Assembly: GCA_013400115.1 (NCBI GenBank)
Contig: VXBP01002784.1
Coordinates: forward strand, 1,371,383 to 1,435,382
DNA: 64,000 nt
Reading direction: 5' to 3'
Source of the DNA: Rhinopomastus cyanomelas
Lineage: Eukaryota; Chordata; Aves; Bucerotiformes; Rhinopomastidae
Shown here: in pieces, positions 22,586-35,500 of the stretch
Layout of the letters: every line of letters starts with the position of its first letter
Position numbering within the stretch: position 1 is the stretch's first letter
Made by a program: the position numbers and the translations under genes
Notes under the pieces: generated by a model
The model's input: only the letters and a program-made list of their open reading frames with translations
Database searches by the model: none
What the model was told of the DNA's origin: nothing

Positions 22586-22631
22586 ATTATTTAAATGTAT
22601 ATAGCCACATTATTTAAATGTAAACAGCCAA
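22586..22631. repeat. 23-bp imperfect tandem duplication
   Basis: ATTATTTAAATGTATATAGC is followed by ATTATTTAAATGTAAACAGC at a period of 23. Confidence 0.85.
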
Positions 22632-22867
22632 ATAAGATAGGATCAAATCATTGGCATCTGAGCACTCTGCTCTTATCCTCTTTGATTGTGAGGTTGTGTG
22701 CATTAATAATGGAGTTCTGAAGACTGTGATTCCACCTGATATACTGTATGACCTTAACAGTTGTGATTTTATCAGGCTTTCACTGTATGAGAAAATGAAG
22801 GTATTTTGCAGCTCATTTCTGGCAAGGCTAGTTTGCATTATCTCGTGTCCGGAGCAGTTCTGAGTCT

Positions 22868-23098
22868 CGCGCGTGCCTATTTTAGACCTGATTTTTGGTC
22901 GTGATTGCGGTCTTTCTGGTCACGTTACAGACCCTCGTTTCCACGGTTTGTTTTTAGTAAATGAACTCTGATTTTGCACTGTATGTGTCGGTTTAATTGC
23001 GTGCACTGAGCGATAACATCATCTCAACTGGGAGTCACGTCAAACTTGTCGGTAGTGGGCAGGTCTCTGCTCAATTCTGAAGCCATTGCTCGGGATCG
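22868..23098. other. CpG-dense patch
   Basis: Fifteen CpG dinucleotides in about 230 bp, including CTCGCGCGTG at its left edge. This is much denser than the CpG-depleted background. No gene or repeat explains it. Confidence 0.5.
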
Positions 23099-24481
23099 GA
23101 GATTGCAGAGAGCCCAGTAAAAAGCCCCTTTTGAGGAACAGAGTGGTGGAAAAAGTACTTAATCATCCTCTCATAAGGATGGAAACGTGCAGAAGTTTGT
23201 AAGAAGTGTTTTCTAAATCTTACATACACAGCAGAACTTAACTTTTCCTCCGTCTTCACCTCTCCTTTTCCTTCTTCCCGGTGTTATCCAGCAGAAGGTG
23301 CAAAAGTGTTGAACCCTGTTTTCCTCTTTCAGTCCAGAAGATCCACTGAAGATCATATAAAGAAAATTGTCAGGACTAGTTAATTTAAGAAAGTGGTGCC
23401 AGCCTCATTATGGAAGCCCATTCCCATTGTGGCATCTCAAAAGAAAAGAAAAGAGGAAAAAGAGCATTGAGGCAGCTCCATCAAGATAGAGACAGCTCTG
23501 TCCCTGAGCCCTCCCAACCTCTGTGCCTATTGGTGCTCCACGGGCACATTATAGCGCCGTATGACATGTTTACAAGTTCTAACATCTTACTCTGTGCAAC
23601 TGCATCACTTCCTCGAAGGGCTGGAGAACCTGAAGCTTTGTGTCTGGCAAAGATGAGGGAATTTGATAACCTCCTCTGTTTGGGTCTTAGGGTGAGCTGA
23701 ATGTGTCTGGCCTGCCAAGGCACAATTTAATGGGCTTCTGAAAACACTCAAAAGGCAGACACAAATGTGTGGATGGGCAGCTAGCCAGGGTGACCTGGGG
23801 GATGGGGCCAGTCTGATTTGCAGCAGGGAAAGGTTGTGAAGGAATGTTTGAGGACAAAGCTGGCTGGGGGAGTGCACTGAAAGCTGAATGTTTGACTGGA
23901 ATGGATTTACAGAGCTTGAACCTGACTCTGTAACCAAAGAGCAAAAGCATTCCCACCTGTCCAGCTTGAAAAGGAAAATAGCAAATGTAAAGAATATACA
24001 ATTAATTTCAATTACAAACTTCACATATGTTTTGCTTGAATATGTGCTGTCTTTATTTCCTGCAAGGAGTTTAAGACCAATAGGGAACGGTATCTGTATA
24101 AAACAGATCGTCCTTATAAATGTGCTTACTTTTCCTTCCTTCCCCCAAAACTTTGTGAACATTTGAAATTCTGTCTTTTGGTCAAGAATTTTACCTGCAT
24201 AATCTACTTAAGATGGAGTGTCTGCAGTGTGATGTCTCCAACTTTTTTTTCCATCAGGAGAGAGCCTGCTGTACTGGAGGCTTTACAGGATAATGGCTTT
24301 AAATGGTCATTTGGGAAGGGAGTAATAGGAAAACATAGGGGGAAAAGGAGGGGAGTCAGCTAAATTAGCCTAAAGGGGTGCTGTTCTCCTTCCATTTTTA
24401 TCCAAGTGAGAGATCATTGCTCTGAAAGCTGTTCATATTTATTTTGATTGACTCCGTGTACTTACGGGGGAATTATGGATC

Positions 24482-24639
24482 CGAGGTTCTGACACGTGCA
24501 GGCGCGGCACGGTTAGCCAAAGAGGGGATCGCTGTGGCATGCGGGTGACTTTAGGGTTTGGATTTGACAAAAGCCAGACAGAAGTGGCACTGTAAAACGT
24601 GTTTCTGTGCTGAAGACGCCTGCCGTGCGACTGCATCGT
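24482..24639. other. CpG-dense patch
   Basis: Twelve CpGs in about 158 bp, including GGCGCGGCACGG near 24501. No open frame or repeat explains it. Confidence 0.5.
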
Positions 24640-26426
24640 GACATGCTAGAGTTCTGGGTGGACTACTGAAGAGTTAAAAAGCCAGCATCACCAGACTGAT
24701 GGCAAGAATAGGAATTCTTCCAGGAAACAATTTTCATTCAAGATGCTGCCCTTTAGATTTGAATCAGCTCTGTGTAATACCTCTGAATATTTGATTCTAA
24801 ACAATAACAGTTCATCTGTTTCTAGAAAGCCATCCCTTGGAGTATGGCAGCAAGAAGTACTGCCTTACAAATCTGACCATCCAAAAAGTTATCAGAACTG
24901 CCCTGAAGGGCTGACCTAGTTCCTAGCGCTGTTCCGAGCTATGAAATTATGTCAGGTTAGTCATTTGCCAGAATTACTCAAACTAAAACAAATTCAGAGG
25001 GTGGGAGAGAGGATGGTGACAGGAACACCTGACCTTGGGATCTTATTTGGAAAACACAACAAGATTTTACTTTAATGGGGTCTTTCAGGCAGAAAAATAT
25101 GGCAGTAACATGTGTAAAGGAAATTTCAATATGTTTTGACAATAGTGTAATCTATAGGAAGCGTTATCCCCCTTGTGGAGGTCATCATTCTTAATACAGC
25201 ATGTGTCATCAATTCTCAGGACAACAGGGAAAATGATCTAGTCAATACATATGAAACAGAAATCATGCATAAACATGCTGCCTCACTATAAAGTGGGTGA
25301 CACCAGTGAAAATTGGATAGCAGGCCTGGATGCAATTTTCCATAACTTCTTATTATTCATAAGATCGTGTGATCTAATAAGCCACACCTCAAATTACTGT
25401 CCATTGAAGGTACTCCTGAGTGATGGATTCTAACAAACCAGACAGAGAATATATTATCATTAAGATCTGATATCAGCCAGCAGTGCTGGACTATCAGCTG
25501 CTGACTTTAAGCTCTCGTCCATGAATGAGGAGTTCTTCTCTTTTTTTTGTTTTGTTTCTAAAATGAGGAGGTATGAATGCTTGGTTTATAAATGCCTGAA
25601 AGACAGACATTTCTAAATGGTTGTTCTGCATGTCTTGTTCTGAATGCAGCCCTGGTTTGCTTTGATCATGGAAGAAAATAACAGGCGTGTAAAGAACAAT
25701 AGGAAGGAAAAGGTAGAAATGTCAGCTTCAAAATAATAAAAAAGTGTGCCTGTGTTGCTTAAATATTTGCTTGTACCCCCGTTACTTCAAAAAGTGTGTT
25801 GCTTTGCTTTTGGAGGGCTTAAATGTAAAACTAAAAAAGGAGACACTGGCGGGAGTCGGGGGAGTGGTGGAAAGAAAGTCTTTGTTTATGGTGGTTGGAG
25901 GGGCTCTAATTAAGAAGAGTAACTCCGTAGGAGGATTTTTTTGTGTGTGTGTTTTTAAATGAGTGCCTTGATCTAGGTCTGTGAAAGGGACTCTGCCCCT
26001 TTAATTCATCAAATGCAGAAAAACTAGCGTATCCAGTATCTACAAGGCGCATTCCAAAGGGAGATGTTTTCAATTCACTCATTATAGAAAGGTCAGTCAG
26101 GTTCAAGTTCAATGTCATGGAAAAGAAGTACTCTCTACAAGGAGTACCACCCACACATGAAAAAGTGGAGGGAGAATTAGATGAACTATGTAACCTAATT
26201 TTTTGGGCAAATACAAGAAAATTAGCCCTGCGTGCTATTTGAATTTAAAACCACATATTAACAATTCAGCCCTAGAAGGTGATGGGAACCACAACAAAGT
26301 AAACATGCTCTCCAAACCACTCGGCTGTAATGATGTTATTAGTATGCATATTGCTGAACCCAGATGTAGCCTTTAACAGCCCAAGCCCTTCCAGTGCTTT
26401 TTGTTATAATGGCTTCAGACTCCTTT

Positions 26427-26539
26427 CGATGTGGGACACTCGGAGACCAGTGTTGCGAAGGACAGGATCAGCAGATAATTCGCATTGGCAAATGGAACAC
26501 GACTGCGATGTCCACCGCCACCATGTCGCGTTGTCTGCG
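26427..26539. other. CpG-dense patch
   Basis: Ten CpGs in about 113 bp, ending in ATGTCGCGTTGTCTGCGGGG. Short overlapping frames exist but none is recognisable. Confidence 0.5.
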
Positions 26540-26905
26540 GGGATAATGGAGACAGTGCTGAGACACAACAAAGCACTGGTAAAGAGAAGTGCGGGTTAAG
26601 TGTAAGAGAAGCTCTGAAGGGTTCAACCGCTGAGCAACCTCTTGGCTGGTGGCAAAGCACTTGCCTAAGGAGCGGAGCTAGAAACTTGAATTTGAGTTCC
26701 TTCCAGCAACCTCACTCGCACACCTATTCCTGAGCATGCTTTTTTTTGTTACGAGATATCTGATGGCCTTCGGTAGCTCACACTGCCACACGCAATCCAG
26801 CCTGGCAGTACAGTGGATCATGCCCAATCGAGGTGAAAACACACATTTTACACACATTTTAGTACACCTTAGTGGAACTGCTGGGGAACTTCTGAAAGGC
26901 TTCTG

Positions 26906-27232
26906 CACAGAATCATGGAATCATTAGGGACTGGAAGGGACCTCGAAAGATCATCTAGTCCAATCCCCCTGCTGCCACAGTAGCACCACCTAGACCAAGT
27001 CACACAGGAACATGTTCAGGTGGGTTTTAAATGTCTTCACAGAGGGAGGCTCCACAGCCCCTCTGGGCAGCCTCTTCCAATGCTCCGTCACCCTCACTGT
27101 GAAGAAGTTCCTTCTGATATTTATATGGAACCTCCTCTGTTCCAGCTCACACCCACTGTCCCTCACCCTATCACCAGATGACACTGACAAGAGCCTGGCT
27201 CCATCTTCCTGCCACCCACCCTTCTCTCCACA
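26906..27232 (-). mobile_element. CR1 LINE, 3' end
   Basis: The 3' end at 26906 keeps two tail units (CAGAATCATGGAATCATTAG), then CTGGAAGGGACCTCGAAAGA. The element includes the ORF2 C-terminal remnant (minus-strand FHINIRRNFFTVRVTEHWKR and LPRGAVEPPSVKTFKTHLNM) and stops within the GGTGGGTGTCAGGAGGATGG-equivalent block at about 27232. It is dead and 5'-truncated. Confidence 0.96.
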
Positions 27233-27479
27233 TGCAGGTCTTAAAAACGTGATTAAAAATCACAGAGTGGCTTTTGACTAGTCTTTTAGCGTTTCCTTAC
27301 GGCTCTGGTCTCTCATCGTGCACTGTTGTTTCAAAGTTTGTACACACAGCTATGTTGCTTTCAGAACAGGTCTCTGCCAATACTAATTCCTACTATTTTC
27401 TGTTTTGTTGAATGAGTAGGTAAACACCAGTAAGGCGGGTGTTGCACAGTGTGATTTAGTGTAGGTTAACGTAGTGCAC

Positions 27480-27925
27480 AGGGTGTTTTGCAATAAAATT
27501 TTAAATTAAGGAGAATATATTTACTGCCTGTCACGAGTCTGGCTTATGAACTATAGGCTTGATATTTGGCAAAATGTGTAAGAACTGATAATTAGGTGTG
27601 TGCATGTAGGTAGTGACATTTGCTTAAAACAAAGTACTGTAAAACTGAATTCATTTATGCCTCTTACTTTGTTCGGTTGCTCATAGACAAGTAATAAAAT
27701 ACACCAATAATATCTCTGTTTGCAATAAGCTTTAATTATACAGACACCTGATAAAATGCAGATGAGCTATCTGCTCTCCTGTATGAAGAGTCTAATAAAT
27801 AGAGCTGGCAGCTCATCTAGGTGCGGGTATGTGTGTGAGAGAGTGGGAGAAAGAGGTACTCGTCTGTAATAGCAGCGCTGGCTTTGAAGGAGGGACTTAG
27901 TCATCTCCACAGCTCTATTGGCTGA
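27480..27925. promoter_or_regulatory. Candidate conserved non-coding block
   Basis: AT-rich and repeat-free, with TAATTA at 27589-27594 and 27733-27738 and AATAAA-rich words. Inference from composition only. Confidence 0.25.
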
Positions 27926-27953
27926 AATTATCAGATGGAAAGAGTTGACACCG

Positions 27954-27972
27954 TTGTGTGTGTGTCTGTGTG
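27954..27972. repeat. (TG)n microsatellite, short
   Basis: About eight TG units interrupted once by C. Confidence 0.85.
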
Positions 27973-29328
27973 CTTTTTAACCCAAGCAAGTAGGTGAAGG
28001 GTATAATGAATAGGTAAGAAAACCTCTGTGCTTCAGCCATCTACTTCATACCTTTATTTTAATGATTTGAAGGTCTATTTTCTGCTCCTTTTACTAGTCA
28101 GTAAAACTCAAATATTTACATTCTCAAGGATGTTTTTCAAAATGCTATGTGGAAATATGAACACAGGATACTTACGGGTTGTGTTTTTTAAGCTGACACC
28201 TCCTGATCTGTGGGACTGCCAAGTCTAGTTTCTTTTCCAGGCAAAGCCTAGCTCATGCGTTACCTTTCTGCGCTGTGGTCAGCAAGAATTCATTTGATCC
28301 AGGTGTAGCCCTCGTCTGTTGTGGCTGAACGTTGTCATGCCGTGAGCGTGCTTTGAAACCTGCAGTGGGGCTTTGCTTCTGCTGCCTTCTTTAATCATGG
28401 CACCTAGGTCATATATGAAAGCAAGTCTCAAGGCGGGCAAGGTCAGTGAAAGGAGTGTTTAGTTTAATTCCTGCCCCCTTCATATTTCCACTCTTCACTG
28501 AATGATCCCACAGCTCATAAGAAAACATGGGCTAGTGATCATCAATCTTCTACATACTTAATGTTTGTTTACTTTTTTGAAAGGATGCTGGGGACTGGAT
28601 GAATCCAGGTCTGTGGTAGTATTCTTCACTGGTTAGTGTCAGACTTCTATTCCAGCAGCTGCCCTGAAAGGAAGATATGTATTCTACATCTGGTGGACAT
28701 TAAGGAATTTCTCCTTAGCTCCAGGAGTCTGAAGTCCAGATTTTTTGTTAATGCAGAGCGTGATATACGACATGCCTGCTGTTTTCTTACTTACCTCTAG
28801 CTGATGATTAGGCTGGAGTAAGGTAGAATTATAATTGTTCCTTCAACAGGTATTTACTTGGGTGTTAGTTACATCTCACGAGCTGTCTCCCAGTAACAAG
28901 GTGCATGGGGTGCTCTCCTGAGACCATCTTAGCTTCCTGAACGCTCTGAGTCAAACTAAAGCATTAACATGGGCACACTTAGGGAATCCCAGAGTTACTT
29001 TGCTGTTTGTGTAGTCCATATGGAGTGGTGCTGAGTCACGACAAGCAGTTGGGTTCAGGCCAGCTGAAGCGTATCTGAGAAGACCTTCTCTTGAAGGGTG
29101 TGCTAAGGGCAAAATCACGTGTCTTGATGCCAATTCTTCTGTATCTGACCAGGCTGTAGAACCCAGGTTTCCGTAGCTCAAGGTGCCTGCAATAATGTAT
29201 AGAAAGTTATGAAAACTACAGCATTTAGAGGGCTACTGCCATTGCTGGGGGAGCTGTAGGTTCACTGTTTTTCACACAGGGATTGACAATAACACTTGGC
29301 CATGGCCGGTGGAATTCCAGGTTCCCTG

Positions 29329-29650
29329 TATTTGAAGGGTGGGTGTCAGGAGGATGGAGCCAGGCTCTTCTCAGTGCCATCTGGTGATAGGACGAGGGGC
29401 AATGGGTGTAAGCTGGAACACAGAAGGTTTCACATAAATGTGAGAAGGATCTTCTTCACAGTGAGGGTGACAGAGCACTGGGATGGGCTGCCCAGTGGGG
29501 TTGTGGAGTCTCCTTCTCTGGAGACATTTAAAACCCACCTGGACACGTTCCTTGTGACTTGGTCTGCATGATCCTGCTGTGTCAGGGGGATTGGACTAGA
29601 TGGTCTTTCAAGGTCCCTTCCAATCCCTAATGTTCTGTGATTCTGTGATA
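29329..29650 (+). mobile_element. CR1 LINE, 3' end
   Basis: Begins at TATTTGAAGGGTGGGTGTCA and keeps an ORF2 C-terminal frame (GGCQEDGARLFSVPSGDRTR, then FHINVRRIFFTVRVTEHWDG). It ends with GGATTGGACTAGATGGTCTT and two decayed TTCTGTGAT units. It is plus-oriented, 5'-truncated and from the young-looking group. The frame is interrupted before the natural end, so no protein is expected. Confidence 0.96.
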
Positions 29651-32466
29651 TTTCACATACTGATTGATGATACTGGGTGAGAATTATTCTACATGCTTCC
29701 TACATGTATGTGCTCCTTTTTCTAATGAAGATACTCCACTGGTAGGAAACAATATCCTGGAAGCAGGATATTTGGCAGGAATAAAACTGCTGAGAAGTGT
29801 TACGAAAAGCATGGAGGGGTGGAATTGTCTGTGTAGAGGAATTTCTACAGCATTCAAATAAAGCACACAGGAGTCATCCCACCTGTGGGCTGGATCCACC
29901 AGCACATGAATTCCATTTGGAATGTTAAGAGAACACTAGTACCAGCCGTTGGGTGGTTTTCTGTGGCATGTGTGAAACAAACTGCGTGAGGGGAAAGAAT
30001 TAGTGTTCTTCACCTGGACAGGCTAGCTTTGTTCACAGCCGTGCTCAGCCCTTAAATATTTGTGTTGACCTGATGGCAACTCAAGATGTGTTGAGAAAGG
30101 AGTTCAAACTGTTGACCTGCCAACACAGGCTTTTGCAACTGGACTCAGCTTATTTAAGATTTGTGATCTGCTGTGGAGCCACTCTCTTCCCACTGAGGAG
30201 AAATGAAAGGTATCTCATGTGTGTTCCAGAGACATGTGAGAAAGGTCATTGCAGTGGAAACGCGGGTTCTAATAGAGAAATGCCTTGGTTTCAACACAGG
30301 TGGGGATGAAAGTTTAAACACCAAAATTGTATGATGTGTGGCTTGACAGTTCCAGGGAACATCTGAAGTGCTCTAGGATTGAATGACATAGGAGAGAATT
30401 GTTGATTTTTGTCAGATCTGTTGGGAAACTTCTTGGAATGGGAGCAAAAGTTCCCGCTGACCATACATAAGCCAGCATATGGGAGTTACACAAGAATGCC
30501 CCTGTTGGCGTGGCCAGCACTCACAGGAACTGGTGTACAGGAATATATGGGTCCTGTGTATTTTTATACTCCTCGGGGGAACACAGAGATTTGTGTAGAT
30601 ATGTATTTTTCAGTAGAAGTTCAGAGTTGACAGCACAATGTGCCACTTGTCAAGGTGTTCAAGAGGGGGTTTTTGACAAGAATCTCACAGAAACCTGGGC
30701 TGGGTACCAAACCTGTGTGCCAATTTAGTGGTTGCTGCCTTTTCTCTTCTTTTTTTTTTTGAAGTGTAGCTGTGTGCTGTTAGGTCTGTGGTCTCTGCCT
30801 GTACTTCTGCCCAGCAGGTGAACCCGCCCAAGCATGGAGCTCTGCTTCTTCCACCCTCTTTCCTTTCTCCGCTGCTCCCATGGGCTGCTGGTCATGTTTT
30901 ATACTCTCTCACCTCACTGCTGAGCGTTATTCTGTCTGTTTTTCACCAAAGAGCCTCTGCCAAAACTCTGGGACTGGCTGGTGTCCTGGACCAGTGTGGT
31001 TCCTGGTCTCAGGAGGAGAGTGAAAACAAAGAGAGCAACAACCCAATTAAAAAAAAATAAATGTAAGGTGAACAAGGGTGGCACACAAGGGAGGGAGTAT
31101 ACTCGAGCACTGGAGGCAGCAAAATGCATCAGGTGGTTCATGAGACCAAAGACAGGTGGGTAGGCAAACACTGAAACATGCAGCAAGCTTTGTTAAGGGT
31201 AGTTCTGCAACTGTGTCCTCACAGTAATCTGCTTCCTCAGCAAAGGGAGACACACTTAGGACACTCACTGTAAAGTTTAGAGTATGATTATAGTAACTAT
31301 ATTCATAACATATGGTTAGTTATGGCGTTAGTGGTGTGAGTAAGGTATGGGTTTGGGTTTTGTGTGTGTGAGGGCAATAAATGTGGGAACTGCTGAAGAA
31401 ACTCTTGAGGAACTCTTGGTTTCTTCAAGGACAAGAAGCAGTGCTGCACAGGAATGCTTCTGCATGCAAACAATTGCTCTCCAGAGCTCAGAGGAACCCC
31501 GAGTTTGGACAGAAGGTGTAGACACTAGTAGGTCTGTAAGCATGGAAGAGGCTTCGTTTACCCGTAGTTGTAAGGCTTACATTAAAAATATCCTCATGAG
31601 CAGCAGATTTGTCTCTTAAGCCAACTCAGGTTGCACAGACCATCACACAAAACCTCAAATACTGACTGCAAGACGTATAGTAGCCACCCAGAGTAAATTT
31701 CCTTCAGCACTACATTTCCTTCAGTGCTGGCTACCATAAATTTCGCATGTATATGATAGATACTTGGCTCCCTCTCTAATATCTGTAAAGAACAAAAACA
31801 TTTTAATTACTCAAATTGTTAATTAATTTGTGATTCATGCCACTGTAACAAGATATATCAGTAACACTCCTAGAATAAACCAAATGAAGGTTACTGTTTT
31901 ATTTAGGAGAAAATTGAAGATTCTGTGTTTTAATTAAAAACTTTGTGTTATATCTAGAATATCTACATTGCTTTTATCATCCTATAGTTCTATTTTTAAT
32001 ATTCCAATTTATTTAATCAGGTTAATTAGAATCTGAAATTTTCATTGAAGTTAAGCAGCAATAGGGAAGGGAAGCTTAGAGCTGGTAATAGCTTCAGTTT
32101 AAGGAATGGACAGCAATCACATAAGAGAATCAACTATTAAAATGCAGGATCATTTAATTTAAAATCAGAATGGCAAGTCTTGCTTGGAAACATATGCAAA
32201 TTTTGTGAAGGAAGATGGTTTGTCCTGAAATAAAGCCAAGAAGAGGGAGAATATAATTTAGCATGAAACTCATGAGTTGGAATGTGGGTGCCCATTGCTT
32301 ATTCTCCTTTTGGCTTCTGAGTAGTTGAATAAAGCAGTTATTTGTACAGGGATTAATGTCTGCTGCCTCTCACATTTGTAGAGAGGCTTCTCTTGGGTTC
32401 TTTGGTGAGGGTAATATTCATCTCTGTGCGTGTAGCTACATATCTGTACAGACATGTTGTCAATGG
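29651..32466. other. Gene-free stretch with an AT-rich enhancer-like block at its right end
   Basis: It holds a poly-T run near 30751, a small inverted repeat near 31705-31729 (CAGCACT/AGTGCTG) and the block at 31780-32240. No repeat family is recognised. Confidence 0.55.
31780..32240. promoter_or_regulatory. Candidate conserved non-coding block
   Basis: Very AT-rich and repeat-free, with TAATTA at 31804-31809 and 31820-31825 and a perfect octamer ATGCAAAT (POU/Oct site) at 32194-32201. The motifs suggest homeodomain/POU input; function is inferred. Confidence 0.28.
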
Positions 32467-32540
32467 TCACAGAATCACTAGGGATTGGAAGGGACCCCAA
32501 AAGATCATCTAGTCCGATTCTCCTGCCGCAGCAGGATCAC
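32467..32540 (-). mobile_element. CR1 LINE, very short 3' fragment
   Basis: Only the last 70-75 bp of CR1 remain: CACAGAATCACTAGGGATTG, then GAAGGGACCCCAAAAGATCA, then TCCTGCCGCAGCAGGATCAC. It belongs to the young-looking group. Confidence 0.93.
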
Positions 32541-35500
32541 TTCACTGGAGAAGGTGGCTCAGACTTTCCTTTTCGTATCTCTAAGGGTGAGGTTGAAGTT
32601 GGTTTGGCAATACCAACCAGAAAATGTCACATTTCCTTCTGGGATGCAAACATGGACTTTCAGGATGACTTGCTCAATTATTTGTACACATACTCTCTGC
32701 ACAGATTTCTCTGTTTCATTGCTTCTGTCCACACAGATAATACTTGGGTACCAATGTTCTGGTGGCCTGGCAGGGGTCAAGAGAGGAGGGTGTGTAAAAC
32801 TGATCTGGTTTTGAGATAAAATCACCTTCCCCTCTGCCATGTTGTTTTTACAGAATCCCCAAGCTTAATTACCTGATTTGGTAATTTAAGCGCCTAATTG
32901 GGTTTTACAGTTCTCAAGTTCAGCTGTTAGACCCGATTTGTTGCCTGATGCCACAAGAAGCTTTATGCAGTGAAACTGTGCGAGTTCACTACCTGGTTTT
33001 TTGGTTTTTGTTTGAGAGGTGGTGGTGAGGTGTATTAAAGCATCACACACAAGGTGTTTTAACCTTTATATGTATGTGTTAGAAACCGCACCTGTGGCAA
33101 GCTTCTCCTTAAAATACAGGCCACATTTGCAGGTCACTGTCTTTCAAGTTGTATCCAGCCTACAAAATTTGTGGGGAATATTCTGTGTAATGATGGCTTT
33201 GAAGCAAAGGCCCAGTTCTAAGTGTCTTTCCTGAAAACTTGAATTTAAATCACACTGGTGGCCATTATACTTAAATCAGACATGGCTAGTCCTGATTTCC
33301 TAACTAGTCTTACCCTCCTAGTACTGTAGGTTTCACGTCATTGTCTTGAATTGTTTCAAGACAATAAAAAACCATTTCAGAAAACCTTGACTAAACAACA
33401 AATGAATACTTTTCCTGTCAAAACTTAGCTTTACATGTGTAGCAAATATGTAATTTACACTTTATATTGAAAAAACTGGGTTTTTTAATGTAATGTGTCA
33501 GGTGTTTACAAGAGTAACCATGTTTTGCTGCTCAATGTTGTGAAGGAAAGGAAAGAACCAAGTGTTTGCCTTCTTCTTATACCTCTGAGATACCAGATGA
33601 GCATATCCATAGTTCATTGTCATCTGAGGGAACTGGGGATGACTTCTTCACAGAAGTCAATAGAACTTGTGCCACTGACTGCAGATCTAGAGTTTCACCC
33701 GTGCAGTCAGCTTAGTGATTTTTAGTATTGATGCTCTGTGACAAAAGTTGTCCTCCTTTTTCAAAGGAACATGCTTCTTCCAGTGATGGACATGACCTGG
33801 CAGTTTAAGTGGCTTCACTCTATCAATTTATTCAATCAAAAAAGCTTTACAAAGGTAGTATCTGTTGAAGTGCTTTAGCTGAAAGCTCGACATACTGTCT
33901 CCTTCCTTCATTTTGCAGTCTTTTTAAGTAGCTTGCTAGAGAGACGATCTGCAATAAACAAAGCACAGAGAGGCCTGTGTTCAGAGACTCTGTTTGTTTA
34001 GTGAACCTGAGAATTTCCAAGACAAAACTTACAAATATTTATTTGAAAGGTGACATGAGGAGGAAGGCTTTGCTGCGGAGCAGCTACAGAGATCTGTTGT
34101 CGAGTGAAAATAAGATTGCTTGAACCCAAAGTAGCGCCAGAAAACGTCCTTGTTCTTCAACAGAGCATAATATTTTGGAAGTAATTATGACTGATTACAT
34201 GCAATCATCTGAGTTTTTGGGGAGAGCAGAACAACACACCTAAACCACTTGTGCTGTGTTGCGTCCTGTTCATCTCTCTTTTGGGCTTCCTTGTCTTTTC
34301 TTTGGGCGAGGTGGGAAGGTGTGTTGGTTTTTCTGTAAACTTCCTAATGGCAAAATGAAAACCAATTATAATATCTGTCAAAAATCTCTTTGAACTCACA
34401 ACTTTGTCGGGAAGTCACTGACATAAAGAGGAAGCTACCTTTTTAGTAGATTCACATTGAATTTGTGTGACCATTTGGAAACTGCTTTGCATGCTGAGAG
34501 AAATAAGACTGAGGACAAGCAGGCACAAGATATTCCTAGCTGTGTCTACAGGGTGCCTCCAACCTCCTTCCGATGAATGTTTTTTCTTTCCCTGTTTCCC
34601 CAGAGCATGTGAAGTTGTATAAAAATTATGGTGGTTTTGGCAGAATCTTACAGGATTTATTTATAATTATGGTTGATACTGTTATTAGTAGGAGTTTTTG
34701 AAGGCCTTTCAATAGATCAGAAGGGGTACAGGGAGGAAGAAGTTTAATGTTTTTCTTCTCCGTATGACTTTGTGACGCTGCCTTAAAATCACTGAGAAGA
34801 GGGAATAGAAAACCCATGTTGTCTGTTTTGTAATCTGGATTCTGAGCAGCTGCTCCTCCTTTCTGCTTGCTGTGACTGCAAGTAAAGTGTGAGTGGGACG
34901 TTCATCCTGAGCTAACAAACTGGGGTGGCCTGACATAGCAGAGCCACAAGAGTTCCAGTGGACCCAAGTGACCTCAGTTGTGCCTTGCAGAAAGAACAAC
35001 GGGGTATCAGGTATGATCACATACACTACTCCACCTGAGTTAGATGATCTGGGAACTCAGATTGTGTATGCAAGGTGTAAAGGGAGCCTATGTGTGGAAG
35101 CTGTCTCACATAGAGGACTTGAAAGACAGGGTTACATTTCACAGAACTCCAAAAGACTACTATTTCTTAAATTGTTTAATAAATGTGTGTATTTTATTGA
35201 ATTTCTCTGTAGAAGACATGATATTTATCCTCGGGACAAGTGGCTGAAGAGTTTAGGCAGTCCCAACATAACTAATGACAAATTTATCCAGAAGCCCAGA
35301 AGTGGAGTCCAAAACGCTTTCAGAATATTGGTTTTTTTGGATGGATGTTAAAAACCTTTAAGTTGTGAGAGGATTCCTGTGAGAAAGCACCTTTAAACTG
35401 AGCAAGGTTGATTTCTTTGACAGCCAAGACAGGAGGTTTCAGAGGGGTTGCTGTGATCCAAACCTGGATTATGTATGTCAGTTCTTGGGGCGTATCTTTT

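Larger units (their letters stand above)
19357..26905. other. 7.5 kb without genes or recognised mobile elements
   Basis: It contains a (TCC)n run at 21311, an enhancer-like block at 21820-22340, a long poly-T at 22462, a 23-bp duplication at 22586 and CpG-dense patches at 22868-23098, 24482-24639 and 26427-26539. The 185-codon minus-strand frame at 23605-24162 is not protein-like. The lack of any CR1 over this length contrasts with the rest of the window. Confidence 0.55.
27233..29328. other. Gene-free stretch with an AT-rich enhancer-like block
   Basis: It holds the block at 27480-27925 and a short TG run. After 28000 nothing is recognised. Confidence 0.55.

Noticed and set aside
23605..24162. 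Longest open frame (185 codons, minus strand)
   Set aside because: Composition is Ser/Phe/Leu/Cys-rich with no domain, motif or splice context. It fits a chance frame in a stop-poor antisense of AG-rich DNA.
25845..25875. Possible G-quadruplex
   Set aside because: Only two runs of three or more G; the other runs are GG.
28780..28800. Consensus donor on the minus strand (AGAG|GTAAGTAAG)
   Set aside because: No exon-like interval with a plausible acceptor is attached.
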